A DNA stretch of 64,000 bases from Nymphaea colorata (lineage: Eukaryota; Streptophyta; Magnoliopsida; Nymphaeales; Nymphaeaceae), in assembly GCF_008831285.2 (NCBI RefSeq), contig NC_045139.1:6852204-6916203 (forward strand), given 5' to 3'. Within the stretch, counting starts at the first letter, position 1, and every line of letters begins with the position of its first letter. The notes below the pieces were generated by a model that did not search any database, had not been told where the DNA came from, and was given only the letters and a program-made list of their open reading frames with translations. Positions 9,600 through 20,300 of this stretch are shown piece by piece. Position numbers and translations under genes: made by a program.

Positions 9600-11489
9600 C
9601 GCCTATTAATGGACAATTTGCTTCCGAAAACTTCTTTTATATCGCGAATATTTTTTGCAGATGACAGCTCCCTTTAGGGGAGTCCGTTTACTACAGACAA
9701 TGATCCATGTACGTTCATCATTGGATATTTGTCTATGAATGAAAAACCATGAATGGAGATCCATGAACCAAAAAAAAAAAAGTCCACCGTGTGTGAATAG
9801 AACAAACAAATATAGTCAATTTTTAACAAATAACAAAATTTATGTTTCTTTATTACTGTGGCCAAATCTTTAAGTACGCTTCTGAAAAATTCTCCCATGT
9901 TAGGTACAAATTCTGGGTGGTGTCATTGATTTATGTGCAAACTTATTAGGATTTGATTCCTCGGCAGGTTGTTCGAGGAACTAAAAAGTTAAAGATGTCA
10001 ATGGAATATTGGATTGGAATTGGATATTCAACTAAACTTGTTTAAATAAGTCTGACATAGAACAACAAAATTAACAGTTGACCAAGAAATTAGATAAAAC
10101 TAGTTTTAAAAATGACATCCAATTGAACTTAGATTCATTCTTAAATAAAGTACCTGACAGTTCAGAGTTTGTAGACAATTGAGTTGGGATCCACAAGTTC
10201 TTAGGGTGTTTGATAACTTTGAATCTCAGATCTGAGGCTGGTTGGAAATTCCTTTTAGGTGGGACAATAGAGTAAACAAACACTGGATTTCTGATCTATA
10301 AAAAAATAAGAATTTGAGATCCATAGTATGTGGTCAAAACCTCAGATTTGAGGTTCGATGGGGAGGAGTCTGACCTTAAATTCTTAGATCTGATATCGTC
10401 ATTAGTGTCAAATCACTTTTGATTTGAAATCCAAGGATATCAAACGCGCCCTTGGTTGTGGCTTGGAAATGAGTTGCAGCCTTGATTAGCCGGAATGTGG
10501 GGAGAGGAGAAATAGGTTTCTGGAGAGATAAATGGGATAGGAAATCTCTGATTGTGGATGCAACAGGGAAGATCTGAGAGCTTTTTTCAAAGGAGTATGA
10601 ATCACTCTGTAAAAAAAGTGTTTGCATAGCTGGGTAAAAGTAGCCTTTGGACATCTCTTTTTTTAGGATATTATATCGCTTATTTAGGGAGCAGAGGGAA
10701 AGCAACTACAATAGATGGTCAAAAACTCAGAGATGAAAACTGAGTTATTTCATGAGCTGGCAGAAGCTTCGAAGAGGCGGAAGCCCCTTCTTTTTTCTCA
10801 TGTCTTTGGGGTCTATGGCGGTTTCAAAATTTGGGTAATAAGTGGAACACCCATCAACTAGAGTGTCGAGCAACCACCACTTACAAAAATTAGTCTAATA
10901 ACCAAATTTTCACCGGCCCGCCTATAGAAAGGACTGGGTACCAAATCGTATATGATTAATGAAGATGAAAACTACTGCGGCAGGATGAACTGAAGTGGGC
11001 AGGTATAGACACATATTATTCTAACATTGCTGGATTAAAAAAATGGGTGGTATAGTAAGATATATATTATACTAATATTGGCAGACTAAAAGAAGTGCTT
11101 AAATTTGTGTTTCATTCATTCAACTGCTTCTCTTGTGGGTGGTTTCGGAGATTAAATTTAACATACTCAAAACCGAGCGACATCTAATCTGGTGCCCCTT
11201 CAAAAGTTGACTAAATATGTCCAATATTCTTTTTTTAACAGACTTTCTGCCTCCAGTTTTCATGTTCAAGAAAAATCTAGATGGCGATAGCGAATCAAAC
11301 CTCATCTCACACTCCTCGAATATTTTTGCCAGCTCGAGTTACCATATATGCTCATTATATAAAAATTGCTTAGTTCTGCCGGTTCTAATATTTTAATTTC
11401 ATTTATGTGAAAATTAAAATGTAATTCGGTGCGTTCATACTCTGAGTAATATTCTTGTTGTTCTCTTGAAGAGAATGGGGGCGATTGCA
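9600..11489. other. Spacer between units A and B
   Basis: No gene is supported. The stretch contains the TIR element at 10203-10452. The remainder is unique-looking AT-rich sequence without recognisable motifs. Confidence 0.5.
10203..10452. mobile_element. Candidate MITE with AGGG...TGTTTGATA termini
   Basis: The left end AGGGTGTTTGATAACTTTGA and the inverted right end AGGGCGCGTTTGATATCCTT match over most positions, allowing a 2-base gap. The interior is also partly self-complementary (AATCTCAGATCTGAGG and CCTCAGATTTGAGG). No clear target duplication was found, so the superfamily is unassigned. Confidence 0.5.
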
Positions 11490-11640
11490 ATCAAGGTTGG
11501 AACCAGAAATTTTTTGTTGGGGGTCCAAATAGTATTTTCAAAATTTATATACGGCCTATCAATATATTTCTTTAAAATATTAAAATAACTATAAATTTTT
11601 TTTCCCAGAATATGAGGAGGCCATGGCCCCTGCCAGCCGG
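11490..11640 (-). repeat. Dispersed repeat, family X-like, reversed copy
   Basis: It reads from GGAACCAGAAATTTTTTGTT through an A/T body to AGGAGGCCATGGCCCCTGCC. It lies immediately left of duplication unit B. It is more diverged than the copies at 1671 and 24889. Confidence 0.5.
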
Positions 11641-12665
11641 TACATACTGATATATATAAGCTAAAATTTTGGTGTTTAGAATATTGGTTGGTCATTAAAA
11701 TCAGCTGCATAGATAATATATATGAGGTCAAATTTGGTTAACATTTCTTAAGACATTAAGATTTCAAGTAGCGCTCAAAGGCTATCACTAAGAGGCTCTT
11801 TGAGAACATTGCGTTTTTGGACTGCACGCTCTTAAAACTAATTAATGATTCATGAACACCGTTTTCTTGTTTCAAAAAATATATATATATATTTTCATAT
11901 TCAACAACGAACTATTAGACAAAATTTCAGTGATTCTTAAAACAAGAACATGGCATTCTAATCGGAACTGAACTCGTGATCTCCTTAAAACGATAAATCT
12001 TGTATTATTCTCAGTCAAAGAGAGTAATCATAAGTTCTCCCAAGTCTTGATACAGCTTTGAACCTCCATGTGAAGGGAGAATGAGGGGGGTAAGGAAACA
12101 GTTAAACAACAAGATGGAAGGTCGGGATTTGATATGGAGGTCTTCAACTTAAACAAATTTCATATTCTTCCAACTTGTTCAATGGCCCTTGTTTGTCACA
12201 TCCAAGAAATTCAAAATCCTGCATGTTGGGATGATGCGATCATCTGATGCAAGCTTGCAGGGCGATAGGCTCCCCTCCATTGAAATGCTTCGGTTACTAT
12301 TCGATGGCCAATTCAAGTGATACGATAAGAAAATCAGAACCTTACCAACAACTACATTATACAAAGATTTTTCTTGCTGAATCAATGGGTATCATTTTCT
12401 GATACAGATAATCAATTTGAACTGTTTCATATTCTGTACATGTTCATTCAAATCTTACACCAAGTGTCGTAACAGCCACATTCGATTCAAACCTCATGTG
12501 CTTACCTTCCTAACAGTTGCATTCCATGTTTGAAATCGTCATATTCGAGAGTTAAATACTCTTCATACTTCAAGGACGCACATCTTAAATCACAAGCATC
12601 TATGTGGAGGTCAATTTTTATTGATCCCCAGTTACCAACTTACTTTTTATATTAAGGTATGCCAT

Positions 12666-12673
12666 TATAAATA
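12666..12673 (+). promoter_or_regulatory. TATA box of AG-peptide gene B
   Basis: TATAAATA lies 20 bases before the upstream in-frame ATG at 12686 and 149 bases before the preferred start at 12815. This is the same spacing as in copies A and C. Confidence 0.6.
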
Positions 12674-12814
12674 TCTCTTGGAAGCATGAAAGTCTCTCCC
12701 AAGAGACAGAAACGAAGCCAACCAGTGAACCTTGGAGGTACAAGAAGTTCCTCACCCTCTTCTTGCTCTTCTTGGTTCATTGGGATCAGCTTCATCCTAA
12801 ACCGGTCTCCCCAG

Positions 12815-13042
12815 ATGGCTAAGGCTTCTTTTAGTGCTAAAGTCTTGGTGCTCATGGTGCTGTTTGGCTCATACTTGGCCTCTGCTCAAATGGACCATGC
12901 CCATGCCCCTGCTCTTGCCCAACCCCATTCCCATCCCCCTTCCTCCGTCCCCACAGGCGGCGCTGCTGCTCTCACCTCCTTTGCTCCTTATCCCGTCATG
13001 GCGCTCGTTCTTGCTTTGATGGGGCGCATTCTCCTTCATTGA
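12815..13042 (+). CDS. His/Pro-rich arabinogalactan-peptide-like GPI precursor, copy B (75 aa)
   Basis: The signal peptide covers residues 1 to about 24 (ending YLASA). The mature region QMDHAHAPALAQPHSHPPSS is followed by TGGAAA, a plausible GPI attachment site, and a hydrophobic tail. The HEGHDH motif of copies A and C is replaced by MDHAHAP with further HSH, so histidine richness is kept while the exact motif is not. The frame stays open upstream for 43 codons to an ATG at 12686. As in copy A the TATA position favours the internal start. The gene is intronless. The TGGAAALTSFAPYPV segment is almost identical to copy C. Confidence 0.7.
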   Translation: MAKASFSAKVLVLMVLFGSYLASAQMDHAHAPALAQPHSHPPSSVPTGGAAALTSFAPYPVMALVLALMGRILLH

Positions 13043-15420
13043 TTGATCCTGCATGAGAATTGTGATTTTCGATTTGGTGGTGCTCTCATTTGTGCTGAAG
13101 TTTGTTACTTCCAGTAACCTGTTCTGCATGTCTGCTTCAACTGCCTGTGTGGTTCTGGTCCCATTCTGTAGTTTAATTGTATTGATGAGCTTCCCTTGCA
13201 TGAATTAATAATGTGCTTGCACTTCTATTTTCGTTTCTATGCAGAATGATGATTCTGCAGTGACTTGTCTTTGTTAATAATACTCCTTAACTTTCGGCTC
13301 TCTGTCTCTCTACCATTTCTATGCATCTTATGACCCTTGTGCCGATGTATGTTGAAAAGTAGCGAGGTCTATAAATTATTCTTTCCCAGAATATGCTTAT
13401 GCGTATGAAATATGCTTTTCAGAGGCGAGGCTTATCACTTTTAGGCTTTGCCTTCTAATCTCCGAGATGAGGTTAAACAAGAAATAAGCGGTTAAATGAA
13501 AGAAATCCAAAGTTAATATATTGTGTTTTTGTTTCGCCACCAAAATTGAGCGTAACTTAATTTTATTAAAAGTTTCGTTTCATTCTTTAAGGTGGCGTTC
13601 CAAGCATCGACGTGTGGACCAGTTATATATACATTCTTTATTTTAAGTTAAATAATGTCTCATGATCTAATTAAGAATAAGCTCGTCAATCCCTGAAAGT
13701 AGCATGCATCATGCCTTAAAGCATCATCAACTGCATATATATAAGCTAAAAGTTTGGTGTTTATAATATTGTTGGGTATAAAAATCAGCTTCGTTGATCA
13801 TATATGTGAGGTTAAATTTGGTTAAAACTTCTTACGACATTGAGATTTCAAGTAGCGATCAAAAGGCTACCACTAAGAGGCTCTTTGGGAACACTGAGTT
13901 TTTGGACTGCACGCTCTTTAAAACAAATTAATGATTTATGAAGACCATGTTCTTGTTTCAGAAAACATTTAGTTATAGATGTTATTCTCATATTCAACAA
14001 TGAAGTACAAGACATAATCACACAATGCTTCTTAACACAAGAACTTGGCATTCGAGTAAGAACGCATGATCCGATTAAAACGATAAATCTTGTATTAAGT
14101 TGTTGGCGGTTGGTGTTCTATCCACATCCAGTTTTTCATGGATTTGGCTGATCTGAATCCAGTCCTTTTGCACAGTTTCTTTCTTGATATCAATAGAGCA
14201 TGGCTTTGGTTATCGTGTCACCAAAGTCAATTCGTACTTGTTGGACATTTAAAAAATAAAAGGGTAAGTTATACCAAGCCTCGTAAGAACAAAAACACTT
14301 AAATCAAAAAGATGGCGAGCGTTGGGATTTCTTCTGCAGGTCTTCAACTTGAACATTCTTCACATTCTGCTAATGACTTGTTCAAAGGTCCTTATTTGTA
14401 CAATTCAAGAAATTTAAAATCCTGCAAGTGTTTAAGATAATATGATGGAAGCCTGTCAGGAGATAGACTCCCCTCCATTTTCCGTTTTTTAACGTTCACT
14501 TCGGGAAACCAGCTTCATTATACCTTCAAGGGCACATGTGAGCCTATGATACATCTAGCTGTCATATTTGTTATGATTTCTAACTTAAAGAGGATAATAC
14601 ATCAAAACGTCTACATGAGGCTCCCCTCCATTTATTATCAAAGAATGAGGAGCTAATCATATAAACCTTTCATCAAATATTTGCATTAACCATCGTTCTT
14701 TTGTAACCCTTACCAGTCATATAAACATGGTGACTGGTGCCCGCAACTGCCCACATGAGTTTCTTAAAATTTCTTTATTTTTACATATACATTTTCAAAC
14801 ATTTATTTTTATATATATAAGTGTTCCACGAGATATGAGTATTTTTAAACGAGTGCTCCTCCAACCAATTTTTCTGACTCCGCCACTGCCCACCTTTGCT
14901 TTGCCGATTGTCACGTTGAGCCAGATTTGAGAGATGCAAGAGCATTTTAATGATGTGATTGAGTTTTACTCGCATTTGCTAAAGGACCAAGCAATGCTCA
15001 CATCCATGCATATCAATATCTCATTCGATGGCCAATTCAAGCGAACCAGATTAGTCAGATAGGATATGAAATTAGAACCTGATCTGCAATTGAATCACAC
15101 AAAGTTTTTTTTCTTGCTCGATGAATGGATATCATTTCCTGACACAAAGAATGAATTTGAAGTACAGTTTGAATTTTTGTACGGCAATTCAAATTTTACA
15201 CCAAGTGTCGTAACAGCTACATCAAGTCCAAAAGTCATGAGCTTACCTTCCTAGCAGTTGCATTGCGTGTTTGAAATGATCATATTCGGGAATTAAATAC
15301 TCTGAATACTTCAATGATGCACATCTTAGATCACAAGTAGCCTCCATATATATGGAGGCCAATTGTTAATGATCCCCATTTACCAACTTATTTATATCCC
15401 TAAGGTCAACGCAGCGGCAC

Positions 15421-15428
15421 CATAAATA
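15421..15428 (+). promoter_or_regulatory. Degenerate TATA box of AG-peptide gene C
   Basis: CATAAATA stands where copies A and B have TATAAAT(G/A), again 20 bases before the upstream ATG (15441). The first T is changed to C, which could weaken this promoter relative to its paralogues. Confidence 0.45.
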
Positions 15429-15560
15429 TCCATTGGAAGCATGAAAGTCTCTGCCAAGAGACAGAAGGAAAGCCAACCAGTGATCCTTGGAGGTGCAAGA
15501 AGTTCTACACCCTCTTCTTGGTTCATTGGGCTCAGCTTCATCTTGAACAGATCTACCCAG

Positions 15561-15767
15561 ATGGCTCAGGCTTCTTGTCTTAGTGCTAAACTGTTGGTGC
15601 TCATGGTGTTGATTAGCTTGGCATGCTCATACTTGGTCTCTGCTCATGAGGGCCATGATCATGCCCCTGCCTCCACCGCCACAGGCGGCGCTGCTGCTCT
15701 GACCTCCTTTGCTCCTTATCCCGTCATAGCCCTCGTTCTTGCTTTCCTGGGGCACATTCTCGTTTGA
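15561..15767 (+). CDS. His-rich arabinogalactan-peptide-like GPI precursor, copy C (68 aa)
   Basis: This is the shortest paralogue. The signal peptide covers residues 1 to about 28 (ending YLVSA), the mature peptide HEGHDHAPASTAT has only about 13-15 residues before the TGG candidate GPI site, and a hydrophobic tail runs 44-68. The size of the mature peptide is typical of AG-peptides, with glycosylation possible at APAS. The open leader begins at 15441 and is 40 codons long, lacking four codons found in copy A, all as in-frame gaps. The TATA box is degenerate, so expression may be lower. The coding frame is intact. Confidence 0.7.
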   Translation: MAQASCLSAKLLVLMVLISLACSYLVSAHEGHDHAPASTATGGAAALTSFAPYPVIALVLAFLGHILV

Positions 15768-16019
15768 TTGATCCTGCATGAGAATTGTGATTTTCGATTT
15801 GGTGGTGCTCTCATTTGTTCTGAAGCTTGTTACTCCAAATAACTTGTTCTGGATGTTTGTCTCAACTGTTTGTGTAGTTCTGGTCCCATTCTGTGTTTAA
15901 TTGTATTGGTGAAACTTCTCTTCCATGAATTAATAATGGGCTTGTTTGCAAGATCTACACTTTATTTTCGTTTCCAAGTAGAACGATGATTCTGCAGTGA
16001 TTTGTCTTTGTTAATAATA

Positions 16020-16023
16020 CTCC

Positions 16024-16057
<34 letters not shown>

Positions 16058-16077
16058 ATAATATATATATATATATA
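16020..16077. repeat. (CT)n plus (TA)n microsatellite
   Basis: A CT tract is followed by AATATAATATATATATATAT at the 3' edge of unit C. Confidence 0.8.
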
Positions 16078-16875
16078 TTGCAGGTGTACGACTGACATGC
16101 ACGGGACCTATTATTTAACTTGAGACCCATTTTAGCAGTTATCAGCAAAACCGCCGCATAACAGAAATATCAGAAACGTAAAGGTCACTAATGGTATATA
16201 TAGGATATATACTCAACCTTTTGCAAATGTGAAAATTTTTCCATTAGCCTTAACATGTGTAGGCTGTGAAGCATAAATTGTGTGCAAGTTGATGACAACT
16301 TACTTGGTACAATCAATTTTCAAACAAACTGCTATGGTGTCATTGGTTGACCTAATTATAAAAATATTATGTTTTTTGATCTACCCAAAAATGATTGCAC
16401 CCAATTATTCTCAAGTCATATAGAATGTCAGCCATAGGTGGTAGGCAAGCTGGCAGAAGAGACAGTAAAAGGCGTCTAATTGAAGACAGCAGAGCAAGTC
16501 TCAACTATGTCCACGGGCAATATCAGGCCCGACCAGTGTAAAACATGATCTGTTCTAGGCTCCACAGAAGCAGTTCAATGTTCGAGCAGACAAGGAAACC
16601 ACACAATGCGTTGAGACTCGATGGCCCTCAGTTTTCAAACAAGCAGCTCTATGGAAACCTGCAATTTATGAGCCAATTTTTTTCACGGTTTGGCCCCGTT
16701 GAAGTTGGTCCTTGTTTTTCGGATTAAAGCATCAAAGGCTGCTTCTAACTCTGACTATTAGGCTCATCAAGGACGTGTATATCATACTCAGGTTCCATGT
16801 AAGCTGTACCAAGTCAGACCTCACAAGATCTGATGTAATCAAGTCAAGATTCAGGCCCAGACTCGCCTGGATTTC

Positions 16876-17004
16876 CTGAAGCTGAATTTCAGCACAGCCC
16901 AATTTTTACATGTAAATGGATCAGATTCTTCTAGCGGATTTTTCCTGAATCTGAATTCCAGCACCGCCCAATTTTTATATGTAAATGGGTCAGATTCCTC
17001 TTGA
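16876..17004. repeat. Tandem duplication of about 70 bp
   Basis: Two copies of TCCTGAA(G/T)CTGAATT(T/C)CAG...TGTAAATGG(A/G)TCAGATTC lie head to tail at about 16876 and 16946. The duplication is readable on the minus strand as a repeated peptide in a 112-codon frame, but nothing else suggests that this frame is coding. Confidence 0.75.
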
Positions 17005-17358
17005 CCTTTAGGTACAGATTGGAACTCGTGGAAGACAGTGCAATCAGTGACGTCACCTCTCCCTTTCTTTTTCTCTTCAGCCAAAAGGAATGAAGCGTAG
17101 CTGAGAGGGCAGGGCCGCAGGAGGCACTCTTGTTTGATTTCCATGGTGCTACTCTCGATAGCATTGAGAGTTGGGTTGACGGGTACCATTCAGTGGCTTT
17201 GAGATGGGGTTGCTACAGCAGAGCAGATCATGAACTCATGGATTTGATCAAATAATTAACTTGGATTGACTAGCTGATCAAAATTTCAAGATACAGGAAA
17301 ACAAGAAAGATAAAACCCCCTCAAAAATATACAAAACAAAACAAAAGTGTTGATTGAT

Positions 17359-20300
17359 CTAGTACGAGAATTCATGGCCTCTTAAAGATATGTACTTCTT
17401 GATCCATATTGCCACATCCTCTGCGCAAGCCTGAGCTTGTGGCGATTTCAAAAGCATGTCCAAGGTGGCAAATTCATGAACTGCATCTTTGTACTCAAGA
17501 ACAGGCGCATCAATATTCACCTTTCTGAGCTCTTCAGAATATGCAATAGCGCGGTCCCTCATCCAATCGTGCTCTGCAACCACTGTGAGGGTTGGAGGCA
17601 TGAACTTGAGTGGCGGCTCCCTGCCAGGAATAAGCGGGTTTGCAGCAGGGTGATCCAAATTGAATTTATCCTCTGGCAAAAACAGCTTCCACGCCAATAT
17701 ACACATTGCTTTGTCATAGAAGTATGAGTTTGCCAACTTTATTTCTGAATGAGTGGGCACACTGCCGATGAAAAACGGGTACATCAAAACCTGAGCAACA
17801 ATCTTAATAGGCTCCAAAAGGTTTCCCGCCTCCACGGCCTTCCTAGCTACAAAATCTGCAATATTGGCACCACAGCTCACTCCCAGGAGAACACACCTGC
17901 ACATAATAGACAATAAATAATTAACCACTCGCCATTTAAGAAGACAGGAGATTAAAAGAATGATGAGGCTGCCATTTCTCGATGCACCATTCCAAATGCT
18001 ACATTGAGGGCAAAGAGGAGCTCCATCCACCTGGTAAGATGGTTGCATTAAGGCCTTTTGGTTGAAGAAGGTCAAGACACCCTTGGTGTGCCTCTGTTTG
18101 CATAATCTTATTTGTCTATCCCAGCTTGTCTACCAAAAAAAAAAAAAAAGAAGTGCTATTCTGAGGAGTGAGGTGCCTTTCTTTCTCTTTTTCTATATTT
18201 TGATGCATAGTCCCACGCCACATTGGTCATATTTTAACACTTAACAATGATGCTGGCATTACAAAGCTGTATAATTTGAACCGTGAAATACCCTCAAATG
18301 CCATTCGTTATAAAGGGGAAGAAAAAATCATTGGTTATCTTTGTTGTACTTCAAGTTGCAAAAATCAAACCATATTTCAACTAGAAACTAGTCTGATTAC
18401 AACCTCAAACCCCATTTAGTTTTGCATTCCTGAAATCACCTTTGGCTGACATGGTTGCAGAGAAAGGAACAAAATCGACAAACAGGGAGCACAAAGAAAA
18501 AGATGAAACAAGATATCATACAGCAAGCTGTTGGGAAACAATTTAGGTCAGAACCAGTGAACTTTCAAGTTGGAGATACGAAGTTGAGATGATAGTCCTA
18601 ATTATCATAAATTCAGACACAGACCTTGACTTGCTAAGTTCAATATAACAAGTGGACACAAATAACCAATGTAAGGAATACCTAGGTTGCACATGAAAGA
18701 GTACATAAGTGCACATGAAATATTGGTTGTTGATAACTTGATATTACTGAAAAAAAATCATCTAACAATGCAAACTCAAATATATGGCTTAAAGTACAGT
18801 TGTCGTTTCAAAAATGGATAAGTTATAGTATTTATCTTGTAGTGGAGAATACATTTTCATCACCTAAAAATAACAGATTTGGTGCATGCTCTACCCACTG
18901 TGGGGAATGAACTTATGCGTGGAAGCTTCTAGGAGAAGTGGTTTGGGATGTGCAGCCAGAATAAACCATCAGAATTTGACATCAAGCCTGGAAATCAATG
19001 TTCCTGATAATTTTCATGACTGGAAGGAAATGAACACATCCCATAGAGGTGAGCTCCAATGAATGTAGGAAGCTTCTAGTAAAAGTGGTTTGAGAATGGG
19101 CAGCTAGAATTCCAATTAGAATTTTGATGATAGGCCTGCAAAATCAATTTGCTCTGGTTTCTCTTCATCCCCTTATTGTTGATCGATCATGGCCAAGAAG
19201 AAAAAAGGCACCATCAAATCACATCACCATCCAACATTTGGGTTTAGATCAGATATTTAATTTATTAACTCGAGTTTGCATGCATATTTTGAAGCAATTG
19301 TTTAGTCAAGGGGAACTTAATATTTAATGAGAGACTATGTATTGAACTTGAATTCAGATTTTCACCTTGATGACATTGAATGCATCAAAGGTATAAAAGA
19401 ATCTAGTTTTAAAGGATGAGGACCTATCAAAAACCCAAACTGGAGAAAGACATTATTTATGAGCCCATAATAAATGATTTGTTGGGAAAAAATCAGTATA
19501 ATTGTTCTCTGCATATCAGAAATATAACCATGACAACCAAACTGGAGAAAGACAAGATTTATGAGCCCATAATAAATGATTTGTTGGGCAAAAAACCAGT
19601 ATAATTGTTCTCTGCATATCAGAAACATAACCATGACAAAAATTTTAGGAGATATTAATCCAATAGTGAATACAACTAATGCTAACTCGTCAGATGATTA
19701 AACATGACTGTATCTGAATATGTCAATGGACTTTATTTTCTTCTCTTAAGGATCACATTTCATTTAGTCAAAATTGCCCTAGTCTCCAAGGAGACATGCA
19801 AGCCAGAACAAAAAGACATCTAATTACTTTCATCATTTTTGTGGCATTCCATTAACACACAACTAATCCAAGCTTGACCTGCTGACCTGAGTATTGCCTA
19901 GTTGCTAGCTGGGAAAATGGTAATAATACCAGCTCCAAACACAGGTGAGAAAAACTGAACTGCTCATTCCATGCTTCTATAAAAGGAATTCATCCATTGA
20001 ACAGACTCTAAATCCAAGTTAAAACATGATCAGTCCCCTAGTGCCCCCAGTTGACTCCTTGCCACCTGTAGTTCGTAAAATTAAATTTTAATCATCTCTC
20101 CCCGTCGATTATTCACCATTTTCCTTGACATAAACAACTGAACAGTAGAATAATCAATAAGATAGGGGATTATCCATGTTTAAGTGGATAACTTAATTCC
20201 CTCCTAAATCGAATTCCGATATATGTGAGAACAAATGTTCCTTATGTGTTGCTAAAAAAAGGAACAAAATTATACTGCTTTAACGGACCTCACTTTCTAT

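Larger units (their letters stand above)
6970..9600 (+). repeat. AG-peptide duplication unit A
   Basis: This is the first of three homologous segments. Shared landmarks include the GACACCAAAACCGAGCG region, AAGCTAAAAGTTTGGTGTTTAG (about 7570), the GAGATTTCAAGTAG and CTAAGAGGCTCTT region, GGTCTTCAACTT (about 8446) and the AG-peptide gene with its leader. Unit A also carries its own microsatellites (7135-7214, 7394-7421) and a MITE (about 8127-8340) that is missing from unit C. Confidence 0.75.
11645..13260 (+). repeat. AG-peptide duplication unit B
   Basis: This segment is homologous to units A and C, from the AAGCTAAAATTTTGGTGTTTAG landmark through GGTCTTCAACTT (about 12,140) to the gene and its 3' flank. 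Its 3' flank (GAGAATTGTGATTTTCGATT through GAATTAATAATG) is close to that of unit C and unlike that of unit A. B and C therefore shared a more recent copy event or gene conversion. Confidence 0.75.
13530..16010 (+). repeat. AG-peptide duplication unit C
   Basis: This third homologous segment shares landmarks with unit A from CACCAAAATTGAGCGTA (about 13,540; compare about 6,977) and with units A and B from AAGCTAAAAGTTTGGTGTTT (about 13,744). It lacks the 8127-8340 MITE and the microsatellites of unit A, so it shows the ancestral state at those places. Confidence 0.75.

Noticed and set aside
16851-17189. 112-codon minus-strand frame with a duplicated peptide
   Set aside because: The peptide repeat only mirrors the tandem DNA duplication. 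There is no family similarity and a competing frame overlaps it.
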